Positions 1 through 11,500 of a stretch of 64,000 nt of DNA are shown one piece after another. This DNA is from Saturnia japonica (taxonomy: Eukaryota; Arthropoda; Insecta; Lepidoptera; Saturniidae), in contig CM065319.1 of assembly GCA_033032175.1 (NCBI GenBank), forward strand, positions 13,799,018 through 13,863,017, written 5' to 3'. Under the pieces are notes generated by a model, which was given only the letters and a program-made list of their open reading frames with translations, searched no databases and was not told the origin of the DNA. Both the position numbers and the translations under genes were made by a program. Position 1 is the stretch's first letter. Each line of letters begins with the position of its first letter.

Positions 1-205
1 GATATTAATTCTCAATTGACAAAGTTTTGGGAACTGGAGCAAGTTCCAGACAAGCAATATTCTAGTAAAGTTGAGCAGACATTCGAGGACCATTTTTATC
101 GCAATACCTACCGTTTAGCTACGGGTAGATTCTGTGTCAGACTGCCCCTAATTGATACTCCGGATTGTTTAGGTGATTCTTACGCAATGGCTAAGAATCG
201 TTTGT
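1..205 (+). pseudogene. BEL/Pao pol fragment, protease-RT linker region
   Basis: The frame is open from base 1 and contains the BEL/Pao hallmarks KFWELEQVPD and LGDSYAMAKNRL, which lie just before the reverse transcriptase domain in this superfamily. It is cut at 205 by the Copia insertion; the next stop codon (208-210) belongs to the Copia LTR. The same protein resumes near 3970 after the insertion, with about 55 bp (3915-3970) that I cannot assign in between. It is a decayed fragment with no independent function. Confidence 0.8.
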
Positions 206-399
206 TGTAGTAAAGAAATAAACACAAGCCGGTGAGCGCCACCTATCGTACAAATGTTACATACACACTGGCATAGAAACTTCTTGTCCTTATGCTTGTT
301 TGCTCGCGTTGCGTATATTATAGAAAAGTGTTATTGTTGGATTTCAATATTTTTAACTATAAAACTAAAGTTTCTAGCTCTGCTGTTTTATTTCTACTA
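206..399 (+). repeat. Copia 5' LTR
   Basis: It matches 3717-3909 almost throughout, from TGTAGTAA to the final TTTCTAC. Its last bases read CTACTA instead of the CTACA of the 3' copy. No convincing primer-binding site follows, because the next bases already encode the middle of gag, which indicates an internal deletion starting at or near the LTR edge. Confidence 0.88.
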
Positions 400-439
400 G
401 TAACTAGTAACTACCGCTCATAAGCTGAGAAATATAAGT

Positions 440-2029
440 TTCAAAATTGACGATGAATGGTTGGGTACTTTAATGTTAGCTGGTTTGCCAGATCAGTACA
501 AACCAATGATAATGGGAATAGAAAGCTCTGGTGTCGTAATAAGTGCAGATTTTATTAAAACTAAGTTGCTACAAGAAGTGAAAAAGGAATCTGATACTAC
601 TACATTGTACACAAAGCATAGATACCCAATAAAGAAAAATTTTAGTTCCCAGAATAATCAAAATAAACCCCGTGGTCCCCGTTGCTACAATTGTAATAGA
701 TATGGGCATCTGAGTAAGAACTGTTTTGCCAACAAAAAGGAAAGTTCTAGTACTAATAAAAATTATGCCGCAGTTTTTTCAGCTTGCACAGCAATGGACG
801 ATTATAATTGGTATGTGGATTCTGGTGCATCCATGCACATGACAAGAAGATCTGATTGGTTATATGAAATTAAGACACCTCCGATACAAAGTATAAAGGT
901 GGCCAATAATTCTTCAGTTACCGTACAGAAGATGGGAAATTTGGATCTCAATCTCTGCTGTAGTGATGGTAAAGTAAACCAAATCCAGGTAAGAGACATT
1001 TTGTTTATACCAGAACTGAGCACTAACTTATTGTCAGTTAGCCAGTTAGTTAAAAATGGATGTCAAGTTAATTTCCATAGTTGTGGCTGCAATATTTACA
1101 ACAAAGAAAAAAGATTAGTAGCAACGGCGAGACTAACCAACAACATGTATAAATTGAATACTGTAGGAGGGGGCGCATTTCTTACTGCCACTGATAGCAT
1201 TGAGAGTTTAGATGTATGGCACCGTAGAATGGGACACCTCAATTATGTTGATGTAAAAAAGTTAGAAACTTGTACTGAAGGGATGAAAATTACAAAAAAT
1301 GATAGTAAATTATGTATTCCATGTATACAAGGGAAACAAACTAGATTACCGTTTAAAAATGAAGGATCAAGAGCAATATCACTTCTTGAGGTTATTCACT
1401 CAGACCTCTGTGACCCCATGGAATCTCCATCAATGGGAGGGGCAAAATATTTTATAACATTTATTGATGATCTTTCTAGAAAAGTGTTTCTATACTTTTT
1501 AAAGGACAAATCATATATAACTTCAGTTTTCCATAGCTTCAAATGTGTAGTGGAAAATGAGTTGAATCAAAAGATAAAAATTATCCGGACAGATAATGGC
1601 ACTGAATATTGTAATAAAGTTTTTTCGAAATATCTTTCAGACTCCGGCATCAAGCATCAAACTACGATGCCTTACACACCTGAACAGAACGATTTGAGTG
1701 AGAGAAAGAACCGATCTCTAGTAGAACGCGCCAAGTGCATGCTCAGTGATGCAAAATTACCAAAAACCTATTGGGCCGAGGCTGTGTCAACAGCGGCCTA
1801 CATTATAAATAGATCCCCATCTCGAGTTCTTAATGACATAACACCAGAAGAAAAGTGGTCAAGAACAAAACCTAATATTTGTCACATGAAAATATTTGGA
1901 TGTAAAGCCATGGTTCATGTACCGAAACAACAGAGACAAAAATGGGATTCAAAATCTACTGAAATGAGGTTTGTTGGCTATTGTGAAAATACAAAAGGAT
2001 ACAGATTATTAGACATAAAAAAAGAATAG
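440..2029 (+). pseudogene. Copia gag (C-terminal half)-protease-integrase
   Basis: This reading frame begins within gag (similarity starts before the first ATG at 473) and has no proper start because the gag N-terminus is deleted. It carries a nucleocapsid zinc knuckle, CYNCNRYGHLSKNC (CX2CX4HX4C), the Copia protease signature VDSGAS, the pre-integrase motif WHRRMGH, and an integrase core with HSD, RTDNGTEY and the third acidic residue in LSERKN. All three catalytic acids of integrase are therefore retained. The frame ends at a stop at 2027-2029, before the RT. Known Copia elements encode one polyprotein that packages, cleaves, reverse-transcribes and integrates the element; this copy could not make a complete one. 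Confidence 0.85.
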
Positions 2030-2094
2030 TTTTGAAGAGTAGAGATGTTATATTTATAGAAGAAAGTCAATAAAACTTAAAATCAACACTTACT

Positions 2095-3710
2095 ATGACA
2101 AAACCAAACATAGAACCAGTTTCATTAACGTTGGGAGTAAGTACACAGAGTACAGAATTAGAAGTACCAACTCCGGATGAATCTAGTTTGGAAAACAAAA
2201 CATATGATCAGACACTTAACCAAGACTCTGAAAATCCTACTTCAGAAAGTAGTTTATCTTTATCTTTTTCAGATGCAAATGACTCTATTTATATACCTAG
2301 TAGTGGAGAGATAGCCGATAACAGTTCATTTGAACATGATTTTTCCAATGTTACACTAAGACCACAGAACCAGAAGCGTGTACAAAAACACAAAATGACA
2401 AAGAAATCTGATGACAAGTTATGTTATGCAAATCTGGCTATATGCAATGATCCGATGAGTTTAGAAGAAGCTTTATCTTGCACAAATTCACAGAAAACTT
2501 GGATATTAGCTAAACTGCCACCTGGTAAGGAAGCAATACCGTGTAAATGGGTGTACAAGACTAAGAAAGATGAGAATGGAACCATAGTCAAGTACAAAAC
2601 ACGATTAGTTGTGAAAGGATGTGCTCAGAAAAAAGGTATTGACTATGATGAAGTTTACTCACCTGTTATAACACCTCGCTCCGTTACCTACTGGCACTAG
2701 CTACGAAATATGACATGGACATAGATCAAATGGACGCTGTTTCAGCATTCTTACAAGGCGACGTTGAAGAAGAGTTATATATGGTACAGGCACCTAAGTA
2801 TGAAAACGGCAATGACACAGATGTCTGTCTATTAAAAAAATCGTTATATGGACTGAAACAAGCCAGCCGTAATTGGAATAAAAAACTAGATGTTACACTC
2901 AGAGAAATAGGTCTGAATCGTTCAAGTATCGACCCATCTATTTATTATAAAATATCCAGTGAGGAAGATATTTTATTTTTAGCAATTTATGTAGACGATT
3001 TGATTTTATTCACAAATTCAAAATATACAAAAAACCATGTAAAACAAAAGTTATGTGAGAAGTTCTGCATGAAAGACATGGGAGAATTAAAATACTGTAT
3101 TGGACTTCATGTAATGAGAGACAGGAAAAATGGTATTATGTATATTACATAAGGAATACATACAGGAAGTACTACAGAAATATGGTATGTCAGACTGTAA
3201 ACCTGTCAAGACACCAATAGATCCACTTACAAAGTTACATTCAACTGGCGAAGAAAATGCAATATTGAGAAATATTCCTTACCAAGAAGTAATTGGATGT
3301 ATGTTATATTTATTGTGACGCCGATTGGGCTAACTCTGAAGATGACAGAAGGTCCTGCACAGGATATACTTTTATATTTCAGGGAGGATCTATATCTTGG
3401 AGCTCAAAGCGACAACCTACCGTTGCACTGTCAACAACAGAGGCGGAATACATGTCTTTATCAGCCTGCACCCAAGAAGCACTATGGCTAAAACAACTGC
3501 AAGAACAGTTTTGGCCACATCTCAAGCATCATACTATACGTATTTATTGCGACAATCAAAGTTGTATTAATCTTTCAGGAAACAATGTTTGGAAAAGGAG
3601 ATTGAGGTACAATATGTCAACACTGGAGAGCTGGTTGCTGACGTCCACACCAAAGCGACTCCACAGATCAAGCTAGACTACTTCTCTAGAAAAATGGGCT
3701 TATGTTTAAG
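2095..3710 (+). pseudogene. Copia reverse transcriptase and RNase H, broken
   Basis: The RT begins near 2480 with the Copia pattern CKWVYKTKKDENG and continues in a second frame from about 2700 through SLYGLKQASRNW to the catalytic YVDDL near 2990. A further frame change near 3140 leads to a segment ending at 3318, followed by a jump to the RNase H signature [13 protein letters not shown] and DNQSC. Compared with intact Copia elements roughly 70 residues are missing at about 3318, and a shorter block is missing near 3585. The end of the frame encodes the usual C-terminal VADVHTKA segment. Inactive. Confidence 0.83.
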
Positions 3711-3716
3711 GAAGGA

Positions 3717-3909
3717 TGTAGTAAGGAAATAAATACAAGCCGGTGAGCGCCACCTATCTTACAAATGTTACATACACACTGGCATAGATACTTCTTGTCC
3801 TTGTTCTTGTTTGCTCGCGTTGTGTATATTATAGAAAAGTGTTATTGTTGGATTTCAATATATTTAACTATAAAACTAAAGCTTCTAGCTCTGCTGTTTT
3901 ATTTCTACA
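3717..3909 (+). repeat. Copia 3' LTR
   Basis: It begins TGTAGTAAGG and ends TTTCTACA, directly followed by the target duplication TTTGT. A purine run immediately upstream fits the polypurine tract that primes plus-strand synthesis. It differs from the 5' LTR at about nine positions. Confidence 0.9.
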
Positions 3910-3914
3910 TTTGT

Positions 3915-6900
3915 TGTATGTAGCTGCTACCAACCTAAATACTAATCTTAGAGTGGCACAGTAGACCCTAAATTGTATTTAGAAAACGTTTTCGTAAAAA
4001 CCCTGAATTAAAGTTACAATATTCAACCTTTATTCAAGAGTATTTTGAGCTTAGCCATTTAGAGGAATGCCCGACTAATAATCCCGTTCCATCCTATTAT
4101 CTTTGCCATCATGCAGTATTTAAAGAAAATAGTGAAACTACAAAAACTCGTGTTGTCTTTGACGGATCGGCACGAACTTCCTCAGGTTTCTCTTTGAATG
4201 ACCTACAAATGGTAGGTCCCAATGTTCAAGACTCAATCTTTTCTATTTTGATTCGGGCTCGTCAGCACAAGTATATTTTGACAGCAGATATCGAAAAATT
4301 CTTTAGAATGGTTGAATTAGATGAAAAGGATCGTAATTTACAATTCATACTTTGGAGAAGTGATGAGTCCAATCCTATCAAAACTTTACGTCTAAAAACC
4401 GTAACATAAGGTCTCGCAAGTGCTACATATTTAAGCACCAAGTGTTTGTCAGTATTGGCGGAAGATTGCGATGATGATCTGATACGTAATATTATTAAGC
4501 ACGACCATTATGTCGACGATTTAGTCACCGGATCCAATAATGAATCCGAGTCACTGTATATTCAGCGCAAGTTGTCGGACACTCTAAAATGTGGTGGTTT
4601 TTAACTACGTAAATTTAAATCGAATTTACCAAGCATCATCAGTCATTGATCAAAATGACAAGGTTAGCTTAAGTGAATCTACAAACATTTTAGGGTTAAA
4701 CTGGAATCCGAAAACTGATACACTACAAATATCAATTAAGATTCGCAATAAAAATGATATAGTTACCAAACGATACATACTGTCTGCATCATTCAAGATT
4801 TTTGATCCTCTTGGAATTCTCAGTTTGTGTATTGTTATACCTAAAATGTTACTTCAGTCCTTATGGCTCAATAAAAAGGACTGGGATGAGACAGTTAATT
4901 CCGATATTCTGGAATCCTGGAACAAGTTCATTAATAATTTACATTTTTTATCAGATTTACAGATCCCGCGATTAACGTTATACGACAACCCTAGCCATAT
5001 AGAAATACATACCTTCAGTGATGCTTCCCAAGTCGCTTACGGTGCATGTGTGTACTTACGGTCACACAACATAGCTGGTGATGTAAAGGTGAATTTACTG
5101 TGTGCTAAGTCTAAGGTGGCGCCGTTGAAGCCGATGACTATACCTTGTGCTGCTCTATTGGCTGCAAAATTGTGTAAGGTAGTTACCAGTTCTCTGCAGT
5201 GTGAGGTCAATCGTATCATTCACTGGTGCGATTCTAGCGTTGTCCTCAGCTGGTTGAATAGTAACTCAGCAATATTAAAAACGTTTGTAACTAATAGGGT
5301 AGCCGAAATTAATGAACTTACCGATAGTTCGTCGTGGCGCTATGTGCCGACTGATCGGAATCAGGCTGATCTTATCTCAAGAGGCGTAAACCCTAATCAA
5401 ATTATCAATCTTGATTTATGGTGGGCAGGTCCAAAGATTCTAGTTCAGTCTGAATCTGATTGGCCCTATTTAAATAAATTAATAAATTAAATAGACTTAC
5501 CAGAGATAAAATCCACTTCCACTGTTCTTCAGGGACCTGAAATAGAAATTCTACAAATAGATAAGTTTTCATCATTTTTAAAATTGAGACGTGTATTTGC
5601 ATATATCAATAGATTTATATATAATTTACGACATAAATGTACTCAAGACAAAATATTAGACATATTTACAGTTCATGAATTAGAATCATCTTTTATTGGT
5701 TTATGTAAATTGCTCAGCAAACTTCATTTTCTCTAGAGTACAATCTTTTGTTTAGAAAAAACCTTTAAGTGGCAAATCAACACTTTTGTCACTTTCACCC
5801 TTTCTCGATGATAACTTGGAGATGAGAGTCGGTGGTAGACTAGAATTATCTAATTACTATTACACTAAAAAACATCCTGTACTTTTACACGCCTCTCATC
5901 CACTTACTAAAATGTATTTTAACTATGAACACTTACACAACATGCATGCCGGGCCACAGCTATTGCTGGCCTGTGTCAGAGAAACTGTGTGGCCTATAAA
6001 CGGTAGGAATTTAGCCCGCCGCACAGTTCATAACTGCGTCAGGTGTAGACGTATTCAAGGAAAAACATTAACGCCCATTATGGGAAACTTACCTGTACAG
6101 CGCATCACACCTGATTTTTCATTTCGTACTGTTGGCGTTGATTTCGCTGGTCCTTTCCTCGCTCTAAATAGAAAGGGTCGAGGTGCACGACTAACTAAAA
6201 CTTATATGTTTTGTTGGGTACGCGTCACTTTCCCTCTGCGTGAGGGAGGGGGGGTATGACGCTTCCCCGGTTTGGACGGGCGTTTTGTTGCGCCGGATGC
6301 CCGTCTCGTAGACGCCGTACGGATGCCAGTGGGACGCGATGGTAGTGAGGGGGTCCGGGGGGTGCAATAATGCACGACCGCTTGAGGTGCCGGGTCTTCA
6401 AATGAAACTCGAACTCTTGTATACTGCTCGCAGGACGACCAAAGCTTTCTTCTTGTTGCTTGTAGTTACTTGTACTCGATGATTTGCGCCGTCCCCATAC
6501 GGCGCCTCTTCGAGCTTAAGTAGTTCGGAGAGTGACCGTAAGGAGTGCCCCGCTTTAATTCGTGTTTTAATTTTAGTTTTTACTTTGGTCGCCCTGTTAA
6601 TCTCTCTATATTTCTTTCATTATATATATTGTGTATACATGTTATATGTCAAAATATTCCTTGTCGTATTACCTATCCATTAAGCACTCACATATTATAT
6701 ACATCAAGTATATATTCCGTACATAAGCCAAAAACAATGCAATTTACGGGCGGCATCACCGCTTTCTGTTCGTAAAGTTTCTATAACCTTGGATATTCTT
6801 ACTCTATTGACTTATTCTATGCATTTACCTATTCTATAATAGTTCTATTTCCATATTTGTAACACACAATACATAAGCATTTATATACAACTTAATACAT

Positions 6901-7879
6901 AACATGCAACTTATAATGTAGCGTAGTCGCTAATATTTCTCTCTAATACATATTATCCATATCAATCTATTTTATCATAACACATAAACACAATAATATG
7001 ACATAATAACCTAACACAAGACACGAAAATAACAGTTCTGTCGCCAACATGTTTATTTGGGAAGCCGTCAGTGATTTGTCTAAAGATGCGTTCATCATGA
7101 CGTTATGCAGGTTCATATCAAGACAGGGCAAGCCAGCGGAGATATTTTGCGATAACAGCCTCAACTTCGTTGCAGCAGTTAAGGAAATAGGCAATTTTCT
7201 TAAAACGAATCATGAACCTATAGTTGATTTTGCTACTATTGAAGGCATAAGGTTTGTTTTTTCTCCCACGTATGCTCCACATTGCGACGGTATCTGTGTA
7301 ACCGTTCTTATATCCGCGAATTACCACTTAAGATGTGTTATGGGGAACAGTCATCTAACGTTTGAGGAGATATGTACTCTTTTCACAAAAGTGGAAGCTG
7401 TGCTTAATAGTCGACCTTTATGTCTACTCTCCCCTTCTCCTAACGATTACCATTTCCTATCTCCTGGTCACTTTTTGATAGGACGTGCCCTAAATGTATT
7501 ATTTGGTCCATCGCTAGAGCACGGGAATCAGAACAACCTTCAACGCTAAATGAGGCTTGAACAAATTAATGATCATTTTTGGCAGCGCTGGCAAAAGAAA
7601 TATGTAGCAGAACTACAGCAGCGCTCTAAGTGGCATACCAAATCAGCATCTTTGAAAGTCGGAGATTTAGTACTTCGCCAGGAAGATAACGTCCCACCAC
7701 TGAGCTGGCGATTAGGACGAGTTAGCCGCCTGTTCCCTGGGTCAGACGGTGTCACACGGGTCGCAGACGATGAGACTACCAGAGGCTATTTCCGGAGGCC
7801 TCTTCCACATCGCCGGATCAAGATTGGAGAAGTTGTTGAAAGGAGTCTTTCTACGGGGGGGAAGATGTCTAAGCCGTGA
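3915..7879 (+). pseudogene. BEL/Pao RT-RNase H-integrase, broken
   Basis: After the Copia insertion the BEL/Pao protein resumes with KNPELKLQYSTF and TRVVFDGSART, continues through RT (TADIEKFFRMVEL, YVDDLVTGS), RNase H (HTFSDASQVAYGACVY) and integrase (HNCVRCRRIQGK zinc-binding region; GVDFAGPF; CDNSLNF; VLNSRPL; SPGHFLIGRAL) to the C-terminal beta domain (LKVGDLVLRQEDN, SWRLGRV). Stops occur at 4407-4409 and near 4603 and 5490, and an 838-bp solo LTR splits integrase at 6212-7049. About 15 residues usually found between the first integrase Asp region and VSDLS are absent. Not functional. Confidence 0.85.
6212..7049 (+). mobile_element. Solo LTR inside the BEL/Pao integrase region
   Basis: The segment starts TGTTGGGTAC and ends GTCGCCAACA, so it has TG...CA ends with a short terminal inversion (TGTTGG/CCAACA). 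It is flanked by the 5-bp duplication TGTTT at 6207-6211 and 7050-7054. Removing it plus one target copy joins the two integrase halves. It contains no long reading frame. The first 350 bp are GC-rich compared with the AT-rich remainder. Size, ends and target duplication fit a single LTR left by recombination between the two LTRs of an element; the parent family is unknown and unlike the other LTRs here. Confidence 0.8.
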
Positions 7880-8110
7880 ACCTGTTAATTTTATAAGGTG
7901 TCCAAGTTGCACGTTCAAGAGACTGGCAGCATATAAATTTTAATTCTAGTGTTTTTTTCTCTCACCTGCATTTTTGACATTTAGAAAAAACAATTTGTAC
8001 GCGTTTGTGTCAATATGAAAAATATACATTTAACAATACTAGATTAAAGATGGTTTTGTGAAGATTACGAGGTTTTCATTTGTAAAACTTCCATATGTCC
8101 ACTATTAGAC
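7866..8110 (+). repeat. Probable 3' LTR of the BEL/Pao element
   Basis: It starts with TG just after a G/A-rich tract and lies downstream of the integrase C-terminus. The right edge is placed where similarity between the two cubilin units begins (8111); the bases around 8110 read TTAGACA, allowing a CA end at about 8112. There is no second LTR in the window for comparison, so both ends are inferred. Confidence 0.45.
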
Positions 8111-8141
8111 ACTAATAAATAACTAGCCAATAAAATATATT

Positions 8142-8152
8142 TTTATTTTATT
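8142..8152 (-). terminator. Poly(A) signals of cubilin copy 1
   Basis: On the minus strand two overlapping AATAAA hexamers lie about 370 nt after the stop codon. The same pair is present in copy 2 at about 26811-26821. Conservation and position support use as cleavage signals, though other AT-rich matches cannot be excluded. Confidence 0.45.
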
Positions 8153-8521
8153 ATAAACATATACTCTATGTAGATTATTTTTTTCCAAATTTCTCGATAT
8201 ATGTCCTTTATAAAGGATACTCACGTATACTCAGCAAATCACGTATTTGTAAAAAAATTGCATGTGTCTATAAGGACATAGTTACAGATTTCACTCAAAA
8301 CGACTTGACAGATTCTTATACAATTTTGTACTCGGAATGTTTAAGTCATTTGTCAATTTATAAGCTATATGAATTTTCAATAATACTTTTACAAATCATG
8401 AAATATGAATAAAAATAATAATTTAATTATGAAGAAATTATTGCATAATAAACGCGTGAGGAGCTGCGGGTATTGCTAGTATTAACGAAATCTATACTTT
8501 AAAATAACACCTACCTAATAA

Positions 8522-11500
8522 TTAGCTTCTACTTGCAATGCCAACAAAGTCTGCAACCCAACCCGAGCCGCCGTTATTCAAAGTGGTTATGTACATAATT
8601 TTCACATAGTTATCATCGCTTGTAAAGTCAGCTGGTGTCTCGGAACAAAATGATACCTTTACGTTACCGGCTCTGTCAACCAATTGTATATAGTTCTGGT
8701 CACAGTTAACTCCCATATCGAACGTTGAGAACCGTAAGAGCAGTTGTGTACCAAACGGTGTTTCGAGTTCCCACTCACAGGTAGACACCTCACGATAGAC
8801 ATTAGGATAAAACGGACTAGTTACTCTACCGATTTCGTTTATTAGTTTTCCGCCGCACCCCTTACCCTTATTCGACGTCATATAATTTAGATCGAAAGTC
8901 AATCTATCATATACTGACTCAGTGTTCTCAGGGAAGTGATTGTGCAATAGAATGTACCTTCCCGTAGAGAACACAGGGTAATTATATGTATATTCAGTAT
9001 GTATTCTAATAATTTTGGTCGAGCTTGTATCATTACCGTCATATATATCAAGATAACAATCATTATTCCAGTAATTAGGTTTTACAGACATGAAATAGAG
9101 TGATATAGTGTAATTTTCAAGTGCCGTTATGAGCGTGTAACAATCTCGATCTACGTCTTCACTTTCATGCATATATTGTACTCTACCATAAGGTGCTGTG
9201 TAATTCCTGCCACAGTAACCCCCAACTAACATTTCAATTTGAACACCCTTATGATTTATATTATCTGAATCTGATGAGGTCATTAAATTGATGTAAATAT
9301 CACCATAAAGAAATAAATCAACAGGATCTTTATGACCACACAGTTCGAGTTGCTTGGGGAATGTTAATTCGTAAAATTCTGCTTTAGAGAAGAACTCATT
9401 CACATAGGAACTCAGAATAAAGTCTTTTCCGATAGTTAAATTTGTTTTATTAGGAATGTTAGTTATTACGAGTTTATCCTTACTACATATACTTGTACCA
9501 TCATTCTTTACAGATGGAGATTGTAGATCTACTGCTATGGTAAGATGAACATTTGTATAAAAATTATCACCGCTGTCTAAATGATATGCGCAATGTATAC
9601 CACGAGGAATGGATCCCGCATCATAACCTGGCGATTTCAAATATTGCGCTTTACGATTTAAAATGTACCGAGACTGTCCGCATATAGAACGTTGAACAGT
9701 TAAACGAGCTTCGAATCCCGAACCAGTTCTTTCTCCATCGGTCAATAGTCTGATACCCATGACTTGTCCAGACGATATTAACTGTGGCGGTTGTGTGTGT
9801 CCGCAGTATTTTCCGATTGCAAGACTATTTGGATTAATTCCATCAGTAACTTCAACATAATCACAATCACATTTGTTATAGCCCAAAGCAGTCTGATTTA
9901 CATCTCTGCAAGGTACAACATGGAATGAGGTAAACTCGATTTTTATAAAGGTATCATCTGGCGACATCACCGTCCATAAACAATCTAAATAGTTTTCATA
10001 TACCACATTGCCATTTATTAGTGGCGATTTTAAAACGTAAGATGAACCCACTTTCACTTCAATTATTCCACCACATCCTACGGAAGTGGAGTAGCTGAAA
10101 AACACTATAGCCTTAAAGCCTTTAGACTCAAAATTCGCATCAGTAACGAATTGTATTAACATAGTGTTTCCGAGACTTCTTAAAACAGTGGTAGACTTTA
10201 CAAAGCCACATATTAAAGCCAGTCGCTTCTTCGGATCTATTACTTGTCCATCGAATACAGAGATATAGTCATAGTAACAAGCTCTAGTTTCTTCAATATC
10301 TATATAAAGGAATTTTAAGACTACTATTTTATTAGGTGGCGCCACAATGCTCCAAGTACAGTTCATATCTTCATGATAAATTTCAAAATAATTTGAAACA
10401 ATAACTGTACTTGTGTTTATATAACCACCACATGAATAAATTTTATAAGACATTTTAAAGCCCTTTCCTTGTTGAAAACTGTCTGTGTTGAATACAAGAG
10501 AAATTGTGTCTGAGCACAAAGTAGAGGGCAATTTATTGCCACAGTATACCTGATTATAATTATTGGTAATAATGACGGAAGTTATAGTTAAATTATCATA
10601 CTTACAGTCAGGATATGTCCCTTCTAAATCAAATTCCGAAAACTTGATCACGGCTTTTTTGCCAGCGGCTGATATTTCATATGAACAGCTCAGATGTCCA
10701 TGATAATCGTAAAAAACGTGGACTATACAAAAATTGTTCTTTTTCAGTTGCAATGTAATTTCCACCGCAAATGGGTATCCATTCAGCTTTAAATCCATCA
10801 AGGTTAGTCTCAGCATCTGTTCGTAATACAACCTTCATCTTATTATGGGTGGAGTTGTATGAATGTGGTAAATTACGTCCGCATAACCTTGCCATTTCAG
10901 TATATTCATCATTATTCCAGTCATATATAATCACAACATCTTTTGTACAATTAATTTGATCTTCTATAACGAAACGTTCAATAAAGTTAAGAGATATTCT
11001 ATTGCCCAAATCAGCATTCAATTCCCAAGAGCATTCTTGATTTGGATAATAATTTTTAGGATAGTTTGGTGTTGCAAATATATTTTGATAACTAAACAGG
11101 TATCCACCACACTGGTCGCTTACTGTTTTCACATTTACTTTTATATCGGTATTATTTTTGACTTTCGTATGGTATTGAATATATAAAAATTTAAAGTTAG
11201 TCAATATTGGAGAATCCAAAAGTTTCGTTTTACAATATTCACCTAAAGTTGGAGAGTTAGAAGTTAATCCTTGAGATATTTTTATATATTCATCATCACA
11301 ATCTAATTTGAATGTACCTTCCATAATAAGTTGAACTCTGTTGTTTATAGGAACTAGCACTATCCATGCACATTCTAATGTCTCATTGTAGGAAGTTGGC
11401 ACAGTTAGTACATTTTTAGGGGTTTCTCCTGCATGCAATATACCACCACATGGTTGTGACCTCCATTCTAAATGAAAGAAGAGTGAACTGCTTTTGCCCT

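Larger units (their letters stand above)
206..3909 (+). mobile_element. Ty1/Copia LTR retrotransposon nested in the BEL/Pao element
   Basis: The element is bounded by two LTRs of about 193 bp that begin TGTAG; the 3' copy ends CTACA. Identical 5-bp target duplications TTTGT lie at 201-205 and 3910-3914, and a purine tract (AAGGAAGGA) precedes the 3' LTR. I count about nine substitutions between the LTRs, roughly 5%, so the insertion is not recent. The body is damaged: the first half of gag is missing directly after the 5' LTR, the polymerase frame shifts near 2700 and 3140, and a block of RNase H is deleted near 3318. The domain order protease, integrase, RT, RNase H is diagnostic of Copia rather than Gypsy. 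Confidence 0.93.
1..8110 (+). mobile_element. BEL/Pao LTR retrotransposon remnant, 5' part outside the window
   Basis: A BEL/Pao element runs off the left edge. In order one can read the protease-RT linker (1-205), reverse transcriptase (about 3965-4600) with the YVDDL active-site motif near 4515, RNase H (about 4980-5400), integrase zinc-binding and core (about 5790-6210 and 7055-7550) and the integrase C-terminus to 7879. A purine-rich tract of G and A (about 7854-7865) followed by TG at 7866 is a plausible polypurine tract and start of the 3' LTR, which would run to about 8110. The frame is broken by stops and shifts, for example near 4407 and 4603, and by the nested Copia element and solo LTR. 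The class is clear from RT and integrase similarity; the exact family and LTR ends are not. Confidence 0.85.

Noticed and set aside
10708..10716. Programmed ribosomal frameshift in cubilin
   Set aside because: The site differs from copy 2 by a 2-base deletion beside an A-run, cubilins are not known to need frameshifting, and copy 2 reads through this position without a shift.
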